DNA of 64,000 bases from Flaviramulus basaltis (GCF_900114265.1 NZ_FPKV01000002.1:744001-808000), one strand, 5' to 3'; positions 32,078-42,219 are shown, numbered from the stretch's first letter. The notes: a model not told the origin generated them from the sequence alone. A program made the numbers and translations.

Positions 32078-33727
32078 ATGTTTGAAATTTCACAACTAAA
32101 AGAAAAAAAACTCTCTGACTTACAAGAGATTGCAAAAAAATTGAACGTCCCAAAATATCGTTCATTAAAAAAATTAGATTTAGTTTACCAAATACTAGAT
32201 CAACAAGCTGCAGATCCTAAAGCAGTAAAAGCTGTTGTAGCTCCTTTAGAATCTACAGAAACAAAAACAGAATCGAAACCCGAGCCTAGAAAACCTAGAC
32301 AACGTGTTCAAAAACCTGTTAGAAATACAGCTCCTGCAAAAACTGAAGAAAAAGCAGTTACAGAAGAAAAAATTGTTACAGAAGAAACAGCAGAAGCTAC
32401 AAAAGAGCCTGCGGTAGTAGCACAAAAAGAAACTAAAACGGCTCCTAAACCTGTACATACGCCAAAACCTAGGCCACAAAAGGATAGCCAGCCAAAACCA
32501 AACCCGAGGAATAATAATCAAAATAAAAACCAACATAAAAACCAGAAAAACGGTAATGTTGATACAGGTAATAAAGATAACAGAAACCGTTATCGTGAAC
32601 CAGATTTTGAATTTGATGCGATTATAGAAAGTGAAGGTGTTTTAGACATCATGCAAGATGGTTATGGTTTCTTACGCTCATCAGATTACAACTATTTATC
32701 ATCACCAGATGATATTTATGTATCTCAATCTCAAATTAGATTGTTTGGTTTAAAAACTGGTGATACTGTTTTAGGGCATGTTCGCCCGCCAAAAGAAGGT
32801 GAAAAATATTTCCCTTTAATAAAGGTTAGTAAAATTAATGGTCAAAGCCCTAATGTGGTTAGAGATCGCGTTTCTTTTGAGCATTTAACACCTTTATTTC
32901 CTCAAGAAAAATTCAATTTAGCAGGACGTCAAAGTACGATTTCTACTAGAATTATGGATTTATTTTCTCCTATTGGAAAAGGACAACGTGGTATGATTGT
33001 ATCACAACCAAAAACGGGTAAAACAATGTTATTAAAGGATGTTGCCAATGCTATTGCAGCAAACCATCCTGAAGTTTATCAAATGATTTTACTTATTGAT
33101 GAACGCCCAGAAGAGGTAACAGATATGCAACGTAATGTACGTGGTGAAGTAATTGCTTCTACATTTGATAAAGAAGCGCACGAACACGTAAAAATTGCTA
33201 ATATTGTTCTTGAAAAAGCAAAACGTTTAGTAGAATGTGGCCATGATGTGGTTATTCTTTTAGACTCTATTACACGTTTAGCAAGAGCCTATAATACTGT
33301 TCAACCAGCATCTGGTAAAATATTAAGTGGTGGTGTTGATGCTAATGCATTACACAAACCAAAACGTTTCTTTGGTGCTGCCAGAAATATTGAAAATGGT
33401 GGTTCGTTAACCATTATCGCAACAGCACTTACTGAAACAGGTTCTAAAATGGATGAAGTTATCTTTGAAGAATTTAAAGGAACTGGTAACATGGAGCTTC
33501 AATTGGATAGAAAAATTTCTAACCGAAGAATTTTCCCAGCTATCGACCTTACTTCTTCAAGTACACGTAGAGATGATATCCTACTTGATGCTACAACTTT
33601 ACAACGTATGTGGGTTATGCGTAAATACCTTGCAGATATGAATCCTGTTGAAGCTATGGAATTTATTAACGAGCGTTTTAAACAAACTAAAAATAATGAA
33701 GAGTTTTTAATATCCATGAATGGATAA
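32078..33727 (+). CDS. rho: Transcription termination factor Rho
   Basis: A 549-residue hexameric RNA helicase that ends transcription. Residues 1-42 are the Rho N-terminal SAP-like fold. Residues about 50-175 are an inserted disordered linker, first rich in Lys, Glu, Thr and Pro, then Asn/Lys-rich (143-170). The cold-shock-type RNA-binding domain follows ([15 protein letters not shown], 187-201). The ATPase has Walker A PKTGKT at 311-316, Walker B VVILLDS and the Q- and R-loops. E. coli Rho is about 419 residues, so the insertion accounts for the extra length; such insertions are known in Bacteroidota. Confidence 0.97.
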   Translation: MFEISQLKEKKLSDLQEIAKKLNVPKYRSLKKLDLVYQILDQQAADPKAVKAVVAPLESTETKTESKPEPRKPRQRVQKPVRNTAPAKTEEKAVTEEKIVTEETAEATKEPAVVAQKETKTAPKPVHTPKPRPQKDSQPKPNPRNNNQNKNQHKNQKNGNVDTGNKDNRNRYREPDFEFDAIIESEGVLDIMQDGYGFLRSSDYNYLSSPDDIYVSQSQIRLFGLKTGDTVLGHVRPPKEGEKYFPLIKVSKINGQSPNVVRDRVSFEHLTPLFPQEKFNLAGRQSTISTRIMDLFSPIGKGQRGMIVSQPKTGKTMLLKDVANAIAANHPEVYQMILLIDERPEEVTDMQRNVRGEVIASTFDKEAHEHVKIANIVLEKAKRLVECGHDVVILLDSITRLARAYNTVQPASGKILSGGVDANALHKPKRFFGAARNIENGGSLTIIATALTETGSKMDEVIFEEFKGTGNMELQLDRKISNRRIFPAIDLTSSSTRRDDILLDATTLQRMWVMRKYLADMNPVEAMEFINERFKQTKNNEEFLISMNG

Positions 33728-33748
33728 TTAGAAATAATCTTAAAAAGC

Positions 33749-33787
33749 AAATCGCCTAAAAGTAAATTTTAGGCGATTTTTTATTTT
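33749..33787 (+). terminator. Terminator after rho
   Basis: A perfect 13-bp stem (33749-33761 with 33767-33779), a 5-nt loop and a T-rich tail. Confidence 0.9.
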
Positions 33788-33820
33788 AATTAGTTAGAGA
33801 CAATATTAATTACACATTCT

Positions 33821-34399
33821 TTAATACTCCTTAACTACTAACTGAAAATTTATTTCAATAATATCTTTTACCACTATTAGCCCTAAAGCTTTTTTTGGTG
33901 CTTCTAAATTAAAATCACAAATATCTAAATTTAAAACACCTTCAATAAGAAGTGATTCATTGCCTTTTAATTCTACAGGCATTTGATAAGATTTAGTAAC
34001 TCCAGCAATACTAATATCTAGCATGGCAAGTATTTGATTTTCATTACTAGAGTCTTGACTAATTTCTTTTAATTTAATAAGTGTTTGTGGATATATTTCA
34101 GATTTTAAAAGGTCCTGAAAATCGTTGTTTATTCCTTTTCCTCCACAATCAAAACACACATTATCTAAAATTAATGTAGTATTATGAAAAACAATTCTAT
34201 CATCTATTTTTTCAAAGAAAACAGGAATTGGATTTTTTAATTTTAAGACATTAAATTCACATTTAAAATTGCTAATATTGGTTTTTCCTTTAATAAGTAA
34301 TTTACTACTTGGAGTTATTAATACTGATGTACTCCCAATTCTTACAACGGTAAAAGCTAATGTTGCTAGTATAGAAACAAAAAACAATATCTTTTTCAT
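33821..34399 (-). CDS. YceI-like exported lipid-binding-fold protein
   Basis: A 192-residue exported protein with an N-terminal signal segment. It shows the YceI lipocalin-like pattern: KGKTNISNFKCEF near 37-49, MLDISIAGVTKSYQMPVEL near 126-144, and a final DFNLEAPKKALGLIVVKDIIEI strand pair. A CFDCGG motif near residue 82 is unusual for the family. YceI proteins bind polyisoprenoids such as ubiquinone-type lipids. Third gene of a YceI-porin-YceI set on the minus strand. Confidence 0.75.
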   Translation of the reverse strand: MKKILFFVSILATLAFTVVRIGSTSVLITPSSKLLIKGKTNISNFKCEFNVLKLKNPIPVFFEKIDDRIVFHNTTLILDNVCFDCGGKGINNDFQDLLKSEIYPQTLIKLKEISQDSSNENQILAMLDISIAGVTKSYQMPVELKGNESLLIEGVLNLDICDFNLEAPKKALGLIVVKDIIEINFQLVVKEY

Positions 34400-34491
34400 A
34401 ACGTTAATATTAGATGATGTCTTTTTATAAAAAAAGTAAGTCTAAGAGGATAATATTATAATACCTTCAGACTTACTTTTATCTTTTTATT

Positions 34492-35865
34492 TTAGAAACT
34501 TATTACAGCTTCAAACATTAATCCTTTAAAATTACCTCCATAAAGATCTTCTGGGTTTCCACCAGTATATTGGCTAAAATCTTTATAATTTTGGTTCACA
34601 TAAACTAATTTTGCTAGAATATTTTTTGTCATAAACCAACCCATACCAGTTTCTAATCTATTTATTGAAATTTCATTTGCATCAGCATTTGAAAGTTTTC
34701 CACTTATAGTATTATATTTAGCACCAACATATAAATTTTCATTATTTCCAAATCTATATAACACATCTCCTGCAAATTGATTTACTGTACGTTTATCGTC
34801 TGTACCTTTTTTATCTCCACCTGAAGCAAATTCTATTGTACCAAATACTTCTAATCCTTGATATTTTACAAATGGGTTAAACATAATAGAAGTTGCCCAA
34901 TTACCAAATCTTGGGTTAAAACGACCTGTATCTTTATTAGATTCTGCATCAAAATTACTAGCTACAGCTGCAGTTGCTCCTGTATAAGCATCGTGAGTCA
35001 TTACACTATAAAAACGGCTACCTGCTCTATCAGAGCTATATAAACTACTGCTCATGTTTGCTACATGATAATATGATCCTGTAAATCTTACTCTTAAATC
35101 TTCATTTATTTGTTTATCATATCCAAGTTTTGCTAAGAAAGTAGGGCTTATAGTAGAGTTTTGTCCTGGAGCAGAAGCTTTAACTTCGGCTACATTTTGA
35201 TTCAATTTAGAGTTAGTAACTCCTAACATACTTACAAAACCACTTCTGTTATAATATACTTCAATACCAGGCTCTGTAATAAATGAATCCATAATGTTAT
35301 TTCCAACGAATGGATTTACTAATGCACTACCGTTGTCTGATCTTCTAAAATGGGCATCTCCGTAGTTATTCTCCATTTGACCAATTTTAATGGTAGCATA
35401 ATTCATAAAACCAGACATGAAGTCTTTTTTAATAAAGTCTAGTTTGTCAATTTGCAAATAACCACCTTTTACCCATGTTTCATGGTGGTGTCTTGCTGCT
35501 AAATATAAATCTAAATTCACACGAACTCCATCAGCTAATTGAGCTCCAATAGTCATGTTTGCTGTTGGTAAATTGAGATTGTTTGACAAATTATTCAATC
35601 TGTAGCCAGAAATTGGAGCAGGCTGTGCAACTGGTTGATCATTAAATTGATCTATTGCTTGAAATTGTAAAGCAAAAGCTGCTCCAAAATCTACACTTAC
35701 ACCTTTAAACTCTACACTATCCTTTTTAACATCAAACTGATTAATTCCACTTTGATCTCTTGGAATTTGATTCTGTATTTGTCCAAAAGATAATTGAGCA
35801 TTTGCAACAGTTCCTATACTAAGTAACGTAGCAAATAATATTGTGTTTTTAAATATTGCTTTCAT
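34492..35865 (-). CDS. Outer-membrane porin-like beta-barrel protein
   Basis: A 457-residue protein. Residues 1-23 are a signal peptide ending ANAQ. The mature chain alternates polar and hydrophobic residues in many aromatic-bordered strands and ends in Phe (FEAVISF), as outer-membrane barrels do. The length and the motif RFNPRFGNWATSIMFNPFVKYQGLEV suggest a porin related to phosphate-selective or OprP-like porins, but the substrate is not clear. It lies between two YceI-type genes, 26-30 bases from the upstream one, so the three are probably co-expressed. Confidence 0.75.
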   Translation of the reverse strand: MKAIFKNTILFATLLSIGTVANAQLSFGQIQNQIPRDQSGINQFDVKKDSVEFKGVSVDFGAAFALQFQAIDQFNDQPVAQPAPISGYRLNNLSNNLNLPTANMTIGAQLADGVRVNLDLYLAARHHHETWVKGGYLQIDKLDFIKKDFMSGFMNYATIKIGQMENNYGDAHFRRSDNGSALVNPFVGNNIMDSFITEPGIEVYYNRSGFVSMLGVTNSKLNQNVAEVKASAPGQNSTISPTFLAKLGYDKQINEDLRVRFTGSYYHVANMSSSLYSSDRAGSRFYSVMTHDAYTGATAAVASNFDAESNKDTGRFNPRFGNWATSIMFNPFVKYQGLEVFGTIEFASGGDKKGTDDKRTVNQFAGDVLYRFGNNENLYVGAKYNTISGKLSNADANEISINRLETGMGWFMTKNILAKLVYVNQNYKDFSQYTGGNPEDLYGGNFKGLMFEAVISF

Positions 35866-35898
35866 AATTGTTAATTTTAGTTGTTTAATTAAGTTTCT

Positions 35899-36489
35899 TT
35901 ATTTATTAAAAATTGTTTTGAATTTTATAGTTACTTCATCTCCGGTAGTTATTGTTCCTAATAAAGCTTTTGGAGGTTCTACATTAAAATCGGTCATTTT
36001 AATTGTTTTTTCTCCCAATAAGATGATTTTACCTTCTATAATTTCAATATTAAATTCAATAGGAATAAGTTTCTTAACACTTGTAATTGTTAAGTATCCA
36101 GCAGATTTAATTAAAAATTTACCCGTTCCTTTTTTTACAATTTCTTTTACCTCTTGAAGTTTAAATGTGATTGTTTTATAATCATCTGTATTTAAAGCTT
36201 TATAAGTGTTTTTATCCATGGATTTTTTTCCACTCTTAAGGCTTTCTACAACAACTGTGAAATCGCATTTATCCAATTCTCCAGTTTCAATGTTTTTAAA
36301 TACAATCTTTCCATTTTTATTTTCAGCATCAATATGCCAATCGTGTAAACTGGAAGTACCAAAAACCTTTAATGAAGATTCTGTATTATTTAAGTTGAAT
36401 TCTTGTGCTTGAAATAAATTTGGCATTATAAGAAGTAATGCAATCAAGCTAATCTGTTTTAAATCATTTTTTATTTTAATAGTCCACAT
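35899..36489 (-). CDS. YceI-family exported protein
   Basis: A 196-residue exported protein with an N-terminal signal peptide ending near FQAQE. The YceI pattern is clear: KVFGTSSLHDWHIDAENKNG, then VESLKSGKKSMDKNTYKALN and DYKTITFKL. The last strands read TDFNVEPPKALLGTITTGDE. The fold is a lipocalin-like barrel that binds long isoprenoid lipids. It is the first gene of the minus-strand set with the porin and a second YceI-like protein. Confidence 0.87.
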   Translation of the reverse strand: MWTIKIKNDLKQISLIALLLIMPNLFQAQEFNLNNTESSLKVFGTSSLHDWHIDAENKNGKIVFKNIETGELDKCDFTVVVESLKSGKKSMDKNTYKALNTDDYKTITFKLQEVKEIVKKGTGKFLIKSAGYLTITSVKKLIPIEFNIEIIEGKIILLGEKTIKMTDFNVEPPKALLGTITTGDEVTIKFKTIFNK

Positions 36490-36603
36490 AGTATTTTTAG
36501 ATTAATATTACTATGCAAAGTTCTACTGAAAGAATCTATTAAAATATGATTTTTGTCATGTGCGGAAATGCTAAAAAAACAACCAATCAAAAAGCTGTAA
36601 ACT

Positions 36604-36639
36604 AAAAAAGCCTTAACATATTAATGTTAAGGCTTTTTT
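36604..36639 (-). terminator. Terminator of the 121-residue hypothetical gene
   Basis: A perfect 16-bp stem (36604-36619 with 36624-36639) with a 4-nt loop. The A run at its left arm becomes the U tract on the minus strand. Confidence 0.85.
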
Positions 36640-36670
36640 AAGCTTATTTTAAAAAATACTAATCTTGAAA

Positions 36671-37036
36671 TTAATAATTCATTAAAAGCTCTTTGTATTC
36701 TTTTAGATCTGAAATATTACCTTTGTTTTTAAGGTTTCTGGTAAGAGCTATTAAATATTTAAGACTTTCTACCGGAGTATCATTCTCATTTTCTTTAATA
36801 GTATCGTCGCCGTCTTCTAAAGGTTCATCATTAAGAATAGGAATAAGAAATGTATTATTCTCTTCTATATGCTCATAAGTATATCTCAACACCTTAACTA
36901 CTAAAGGCACTTGTTCTTCTAAAGCATATGTTCTTAATTCTTTAATGTCGTCTACTAGCGTTTCTGTATTAATACCTGTTTTATCAAGATTTCCCAGAAT
37001 TTTATCAACTAATTTAATTGCTTGTTTATTTTCCAA
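36671..37036 (-). CDS. Hypothetical acidic helical protein
   Basis: A 121-residue cytosolic protein without recognised family. It is acidic and helical: residues 1-60 suggest a helical pair (VDKILGNLDKTGINTETLVDDIKELR, then VPLVVKVLRYTYEHIEE), followed by an acidic loop (DDTIKENENDT) and a last helix YLIALTRNLK. It stands alone between the YceI operon and rpsT, with its own terminator. Conserved hypothetical in Flavobacteria is my best guess. Confidence 0.65.
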   Translation of the reverse strand: MENKQAIKLVDKILGNLDKTGINTETLVDDIKELRTYALEEQVPLVVKVLRYTYEHIEENNTFLIPILNDEPLEDGDDTIKENENDTPVESLKYLIALTRNLKNKGNISDLKEYKELLMNY

Positions 37037-37183
37037 AGGGTAAGATTATGTAATAATTAACTTCTTAAAGGTGCAAATTTATATTTTTAAAAATCAAAAA
37101 GCTATACTTTTTAAATTTTTGTTATGTTCAAATTCAATAATATTGAGAATTCTATTTATGAATAAAACAATTTAATAAATTCA

Positions 37184-37217
37184 CAAAAAAAGCCTCTCAT
37201 TTCTGAGAAGCTTTTTT
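37184..37217 (-). terminator. Terminator of rpsT
   Basis: A hairpin with one C-A mismatch and a TTTC loop; the minus strand ends in a long U tract. It lies about 25 bases after the rpsT stop. Confidence 0.7.
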
Positions 37218-37242
37218 AATATTATAAACTTTAAATCCCTAA

Positions 37243-37494
37243 TTAAAGTGCTGCAACGTGTTTTGCTAAACCAGATTTAAGGTTAGCAGCTTTGTTAGCA
37301 TGAATTATGTTTTTCTTTGCCAATTTATCTAACATAGAAATAACAGAAGGAAATAATACTTCAGCTTCTTTCTTATCAGTTAACTCACGTAATTTCTTAA
37401 TAGCATTACGAGTTGTTTTGTGTTTATATTTGTTTACCAAACGCTTCGCTTCGCTACTTCTTATTCTTTTTAATGCTGACTTATGATTTGCCAT
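37243..37494 (-). CDS. rpsT: 30S ribosomal protein S20
   Basis: An 83-residue basic, helical ribosomal protein that binds 16S rRNA. It shows the S20 pattern MANHKSALKRIRSSEAKR at the start and KKNIIHANKAANLKSGLAKH near the end. Length is typical. tRNA-Glu lies just upstream on the same strand. Confidence 0.96.
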   Translation of the reverse strand: MANHKSALKRIRSSEAKRLVNKYKHKTTRNAIKKLRELTDKKEAEVLFPSVISMLDKLAKKNIIHANKAANLKSGLAKHVAAL

Positions 37495-37522
37495 TTGTTC
37501 CTTTTATTTTTTTTAAATATTG

Positions 37523-37594
37523 TAGCCCGTAGGGGAGTCGAACCCCTCTTACCAGGATGAAAACCTGGCGTCCTAGCCGATAGACGAACGGGCC
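37523..37594 (-). tRNA. tRNA-Glu (anticodon TTC)
   Basis: The minus strand folds as a cloverleaf. The acceptor stem GGCCCGT pairs with ACGGGCT, with a G-T end pair. The anticodon stem CCAGG/CCTGG encloses TTTTCAT, anticodon TTC. The T arm is GGGGTTCGACTCCCC. It may be processed from a transcript shared with rpsT. Confidence 0.97.
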
Positions 37595-37741
37595 ATTTGT
37601 TTTAAGTATTTAAGTTTAATTATAAAATCTAAACTTACATTACTTTTCAAATAACTAACAATGTTCCCATTGCGGATGCAAAAATACAACTATTTTTAAA
37701 TGTTGCAAGCACTAGCTAATTTTTTTTTAAAAAAATTTGCA

Positions 37742-39220
37742 TTAGTACGCTTTTGCGAACAATACTCTACGTTTTGAAGGGTTTCCTGAATACACACAAA
37801 TGCCTTCTTCTTCTTTTCCTTCTAAAGGAATACATCTAATAGTGGCCTTTGTTATCTCTTTTATTTTGTCTTCTGTCTCAGGAGTGCCATCCCAATGCGC
37901 TGATATAAAGCCAGTTTTTGTTTCTAAAACCTTTTTAAAGTCCTCAAAAGTATCAACCTCGGTATTATGACTATTTCTAAAATCTAAAGCCTTATTAAAT
38001 AATGAATCTTGTATTTCGGTCATTAAACCTTCTACTTTATCAACTAAACCATCTAAAGACACAACCTCTTTTGTAAGTGTATCTCGTCTTGCTAGTTCAA
38101 CTGTTCCATTTTCTAAATCTCTAGCACCAATAGCAATTCGTAATGGAACACCTTGTAATTCATGTTGTGCAAATTTAGCTCCTGGTCTAAAAGTATCTCT
38201 ATTATCAAATTTTACAGATATATTTTTACTGCGTAAATCCTTCATAATATTATTTACAACTTCTGTAATAGCTTCTAGTTGCTCTTCATTTTTATAAATA
38301 GGAATAATAACCACTTGATTTGGTGCCAAACTTGGAGGTAATACCAAACCATTATCATCACTATGTGTCATAATTAAAGCGCCTACTAATCTTGTAGAAA
38401 CACCCCATGAAGTTGCCCAAACATAATCCTGCTTACCTTCTTTATTAGCAAACTTAACATCAAATGCTTTAGCAAAATTCTGACCAAGAAAATGTGAAGT
38501 TCCTGCTTGGAGAGCTTTTCCATCTTGCATTAAGGCTTCTATACAATAAGTTTCTTCTGCTCCAGCAAAACGTTCACTTTCTGTTTTTAAACCTTGAACT
38601 ACAGGAATTGCCATGAATTTTTCAACAAAAGTGGCATATACATTATTCATTAATTCGGCTTCTGCCAAAGCTTCTTTTTTAGTTTCGTGTGCTGTATGCC
38701 CTTCTTGCCATAAAAATTCTGCAGTACGCAAAAATAAACGTGTACGCATTTCCCAACGCACTACATTTGCCCATTGGTTTATTAATAATGGTAAATCTCG
38801 ATAAGATTGAACCCAACCTTTAAAAGTATTCCAAATAATAGCTTCACTAGTTGGTCTAACTATAAGTTCTTCTTCTAACTTTGCATTAGGATCTACTCGT
38901 AATTTTCCTGGGTTATCTGGATCGTTTTGTAATCTATAATGTGTAACAATGGCACATTCTTTAGCAAAACCTTCTGCATTTTTTTCCTCAGCTTCAAATA
39001 AACTTTTTGGTACAAATAATGGAAAATAGGCATTTTGATGTCCTGTTTCTTTAAACATTCTATCTAATTCTGCTTGCATTTTCTCCCAAATTGCATACCC
39101 ATAAGGCTTAATTACCATACATCCTCTAACAGCCGAATTCTCCGCTAGATCTGCTTTGACAACCAATTCGTTATACCATTTAGAATAATCTTCTGCTCTA
39201 CTAGTAAGTTTTTTACTCAT
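37742..39220 (-). CDS. proS: Prolyl-tRNA synthetase
   Basis: A 492-residue class II synthetase of the archaeal/eukaryotic type without the bacterial editing insertion. Motif 2 and 3 regions are visible ([32 protein letters not shown], and [14 protein letters not shown]). The C-terminal extension with RVLFAKAY closes the protein. The ATG at 39220 is chosen because homologues start [17 protein letters not shown]; an upstream ATG at 39238 would add six residues only. Confidence 0.95.
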   Translation of the reverse strand: MSKKLTSRAEDYSKWYNELVVKADLAENSAVRGCMVIKPYGYAIWEKMQAELDRMFKETGHQNAYFPLFVPKSLFEAEEKNAEGFAKECAIVTHYRLQNDPDNPGKLRVDPNAKLEEELIVRPTSEAIIWNTFKGWVQSYRDLPLLINQWANVVRWEMRTRLFLRTAEFLWQEGHTAHETKKEALAEAELMNNVYATFVEKFMAIPVVQGLKTESERFAGAEETYCIEALMQDGKALQAGTSHFLGQNFAKAFDVKFANKEGKQDYVWATSWGVSTRLVGALIMTHSDDNGLVLPPSLAPNQVVIIPIYKNEEQLEAITEVVNNIMKDLRSKNISVKFDNRDTFRPGAKFAQHELQGVPLRIAIGARDLENGTVELARRDTLTKEVVSLDGLVDKVEGLMTEIQDSLFNKALDFRNSHNTEVDTFEDFKKVLETKTGFISAHWDGTPETEDKIKEITKATIRCIPLEGKEEEGICVYSGNPSKRRVLFAKAY

Positions 39221-39283
39221 ATCTATGTTTTGGCACAAATATTGTACCTATGTTAAATAAAAAAATAGTTCAGCAAAACTAAC

Positions 39284-39291
39284 TATTTTTG
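39284..39291 (+). promoter_or_regulatory. Promoter -7 box for the Trp/Tyr-rich lipoprotein gene
   Basis: TATTTTTG matches TAnnTTTG, 28 bases before the ATG at 39320. Confidence 0.6.
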
Positions 39292-39319
39292 TTATGTTCA
39301 ACAATAAAAATCAAGAGAT

Positions 39320-40402
39320 ATGCAATTTAAGAAATACATAAAAATAAAAGCTCCTAAAGTAGCCTTATTTGGTTTGCTATTAGGATTAGTGTCATGCGGT
39401 TCTTATCAATACGTTGGCTCTGATAGTGATGGTATTTATGGTAGCACAGAAAATAAGACCCAATATGAAGAAGCTATTGTTGAAATCCCAAACCAATCTA
39501 ACAGTAACTATTACGAAAACTATTTTAAAACCAAGTCTATAGAATCTGAGAATTTCTATGCAGATGATGCTGTTTTTACTGATATAGATGCTTATGAAAG
39601 TGACAATTATGTAGAAAATGATAGCCTAGTTAATGATTACCAAGGTTATGCTGGTTGGGGTCAAAACAGTAATAGTGTGACTATAAACTACATTGATAAC
39701 GGATTTAACAACTTTTGGTGGAACAGCCCTTATTATAATTGGGGATGGAACTACGGATGGAATAATTGGGGCTATTACAATTCTTGGAGCCCTTACTACG
39801 GAGCTAGCTTTTATGGCGGATGGGCTTATAACCCTTGGGGTTACTATGGCTATCGTCCTTACTATAGAAACTACGGTTACTATGGTTACAATAATGGATA
39901 TTATGGTAATAGATATTATGGTAGGAATGCGTCATATAGTGCTAGTAGAAGAGGTAGTTATTATGCAAACAACTCAACAGGTTTAAATACTGGCAGACGT
40001 AGTTCTGTAAGTTCAAGAGCTGCAACATCAAAATATAATACTTCTAGAAGTAGTCGTGTAAATTCAAACAATACTGCTACTACAGCTGTAAGAAGAAGTT
40101 ACAATTCTAATGGCACACGTGCCAACACAGGAGTAGTAAGACGAAGCACAAGAATAGGAACGCCTTCTAGCAACTCTACAGCTAGATCATCATCTTCAAC
40201 AATGAGAAGAAGTTCTAGCACAACTAGAAGCTCTAGTTCTGGAAACAATAATTACAACAGAAGATCATCTTCAAATAACTCAACATACACACCAAATAGA
40301 AGTTCTAATTCATCTTCTGGGTCAACTACAAGGTCATCAAGTAGTGGGTCAAGTAGTTCTGGTTCTAGATCATCATCAGGAGGTGGAAGAAGACGCGGTT
40401 AA
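39320..40402 (+). CDS. Low-complexity lipoprotein with Trp/Tyr-rich centre and Ser/Arg-rich tail
   Basis: A 360-residue exported lipoprotein with lipobox LGLVSC (Cys26). Three zones follow: an acidic region (residues 40-115), a Trp/Tyr/Gly/Asn-rich stretch (about 125-205), and a basic Ser/Arg/Asn-rich tail ending SGGGRRRG. No domain is recognised. Similar proteins occur in Flavobacteria in front of FadL-like genes. It could bind a polymer or cell-surface partner. The next gene starts 27 bases later, so the two form an operon. Confidence 0.7.
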   Translation: MQFKKYIKIKAPKVALFGLLLGLVSCGSYQYVGSDSDGIYGSTENKTQYEEAIVEIPNQSNSNYYENYFKTKSIESENFYADDAVFTDIDAYESDNYVENDSLVNDYQGYAGWGQNSNSVTINYIDNGFNNFWWNSPYYNWGWNYGWNNWGYYNSWSPYYGASFYGGWAYNPWGYYGYRPYYRNYGYYGYNNGYYGNRYYGRNASYSASRRGSYYANNSTGLNTGRRSSVSSRAATSKYNTSRSSRVNSNNTATTAVRRSYNSNGTRANTGVVRRSTRIGTPSSNSTARSSSSTMRRSSSTTRSSSSGNNNYNRRSSSNNSTYTPNRSSNSSSGSTTRSSSSGSSSSGSRSSSGGGRRRG

Positions 40403-40429
40403 TATTAAAAAAAGTGTAAAAATTTATAT

Positions 40430-41953
40430 ATGAAAAAGTTAAATTTACTGTTCATAGGTTTGCTATCTATGTCTACAATTTACGCACAAGACATTAGTGA
40501 TGCATTAAGATATTCACAAAGTGAAATTCAAGGAACTGCTCGTTTTAGAGCGCTAAGTGGTGCTTTTGGTGCATTAGGAGGCGACATGAGTGCTGTAAGC
40601 CTAAATCCTGCAGGTTCTGCTGTATTTAGTAAAAGTCATGCATCGTTTACGGTTTCAAATTTAGATACCGAAAACAATACTCAATATTTTAACGGTCTTG
40701 GTTCATCAAACGAATCTAACTTTGATATTAACCAAGCAGGTGCTGCTTTTGTATTCGAAAGCAATAATAATTCTCCTTGGCGAAAATTCACTCTTGCCAT
40801 TGCATACGACAGAACTAATAACCATGAAGATAATTGGTTTGCTTTTGGAAACAATACAAATGATGATGGACAATTTAGCAATTCTATTGCTAGTTATTTT
40901 TATGATTATGCAGATGGTAAAAGATTAGATGAAATATCTGCATTCCCAGACGAAACTTTATCTGAAGCTTATAATGATATAGGAAATTTTTACGGATTTT
41001 CTCACCAACAAGCTTTTTTAGGTTATGAATCTTATATACTTGAACCAGATACCGATGATGATGCAAACACTCTTTATTCTTCAAATGTATCTCCTGGGAA
41101 TTTTGACCATGATTACTCCTATTTTGCAACAGGTTATAATGGAAAAGTAACATTTAACTTTGCTGCACAATATGAAGATAATTTATATTTAGGTATAAAC
41201 TTAAACTCACATTTTATAGACTACGAACGTTCTACCTTATTGCTTGAAGACAATGCAAATGCAGGTTCAACAGTAAATTATATTGAATTTGAAAATAATT
41301 TATCTACAACAGGAAACGGGTTTTCATTTCAATTAGGAGGAATTATGAAATTAAGTCCTGAACTTAGATTAGGTCTTACTTACGACTCTCCTACTTGGTT
41401 CTCTATTGATGAGGAAACAACTCAATATTTAGCTTCAGATGGAGATAATGGATTTATAGAAATTTATCCTGATGTTGTAAATGTTTACCCTCGATATAGA
41501 CTTCAAACACCATCAAAAGTTAGCGGAAGTTTAGCATACGTTTTTGCAAATCAAGGTTTAATTAGTTTTGATTATTCTAGAAAAGATTACAGTAAAACAA
41601 AATTTAAGCCAGAATCTGATGTCTTTTTTGCCGATCAAAACGAAGTAATAAGCAACGTACTTACAGATGCTTCAACTTATAGAATTGGTGGAGAGTATAA
41701 AGTAAAACAACTTAGTTTTAGAGGTGGTTATCGTTTTGAAGAAAGCCCTTATGCTGATGGTGTAACCGTTGGAGATTTAAATGGTTTCTCACTAGGTCTT
41801 GGTTATAGTTTTGGTAACACTAAATTAGATTTAACTTATGATCAATCTGAACGTACAAATAAAACGCCATTATACAATGTTGGCTTAATTGATACGGCAA
41901 GTATAGATAGAAAAAACTCTAACATAACTTTATCTTTAAGCTTCAATATTTAA
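40430..41953 (+). CDS. FadL/OmpP1/TodX-like outer-membrane transporter
   Basis: A 507-residue outer-membrane protein. Residues 1-19 are a signal peptide ending in IYAQ. The N-terminus has the FadL-type motif ARFRALSGAFGALGGDMSAVSLNPAGSAVF, the hatch region. Later parts are beta strands, with KLSPELRLGLTYDSPTWFS and a C-terminal LSLSFNI. In Bacteroidota this group is often labelled hemin receptor, but FadL-like uptake of hydrophobic compounds is the better-based expectation. Confidence 0.87.
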   Translation: MKKLNLLFIGLLSMSTIYAQDISDALRYSQSEIQGTARFRALSGAFGALGGDMSAVSLNPAGSAVFSKSHASFTVSNLDTENNTQYFNGLGSSNESNFDINQAGAAFVFESNNNSPWRKFTLAIAYDRTNNHEDNWFAFGNNTNDDGQFSNSIASYFYDYADGKRLDEISAFPDETLSEAYNDIGNFYGFSHQQAFLGYESYILEPDTDDDANTLYSSNVSPGNFDHDYSYFATGYNGKVTFNFAAQYEDNLYLGINLNSHFIDYERSTLLLEDNANAGSTVNYIEFENNLSTTGNGFSFQLGGIMKLSPELRLGLTYDSPTWFSIDEETTQYLASDGDNGFIEIYPDVVNVYPRYRLQTPSKVSGSLAYVFANQGLISFDYSRKDYSKTKFKPESDVFFADQNEVISNVLTDASTYRIGGEYKVKQLSFRGGYRFEESPYADGVTVGDLNGFSLGLGYSFGNTKLDLTYDQSERTNKTPLYNVGLIDTASIDRKNSNITLSLSFNI

Positions 41954-41974
41954 AAATAAAACACACGACTTAAA

Positions 41975-42006
41975 AAAAGCTTGAATCCTAAAAAATTCAA
42001 GCTTTT
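41975..42006 (+). terminator. Terminator after the FadL-like gene
   Basis: A perfect 12-bp stem (41975-41986 with 41995-42006), an 8-nt loop and a T-rich tail. Confidence 0.85.
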
Positions 42007-42093
42007 CTTTTTTTGTAATAATTCATTCAAAGTAGAGACAAAATCCAAGTACAATTGTTTGTTAAGATAAATTATTAAGAAAACTGAATTGTT

Positions 42094-42101
42094 TATCTTT
42101 G
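42094..42101 (+). promoter_or_regulatory. Promoter -7 box for folE
   Basis: TATCTTTG matches TAnnTTTG. It would give a leader of about 110 bases before the folE ATG, in which no known riboswitch pattern was recognised. Confidence 0.55.
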
Positions 42102-42219
42102 CAGACTAAAATGAATTTTTTTTGATTGGTGAAATGAGCCTTAATCATAATTTTAATACAAATATAATAGCAAAAAGGCCTATTAAACCTAATATCTAAG
42201 AAACAATTAAAAATTGCAG

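Noticed and set aside
32246-32536. Minus-strand frame within rho
   Set aside because: It is the complement of the low-complexity linker of rho; its Cys/Phe/Arg-rich content is an artefact of that sequence.
36541-36570. A Crp-type site near TGTCATGTG upstream of the YceI operon
   Set aside because: The two halves do not match the TGTRAC-N4-RTYACA form and there is no -7 box at the right distance.
39693-39986. Alternative plus-strand frame in the low-complexity lipoprotein gene
   Set aside because: It is a shadow of the Trp/Tyr-rich coding sequence without its own start signal or family pattern.
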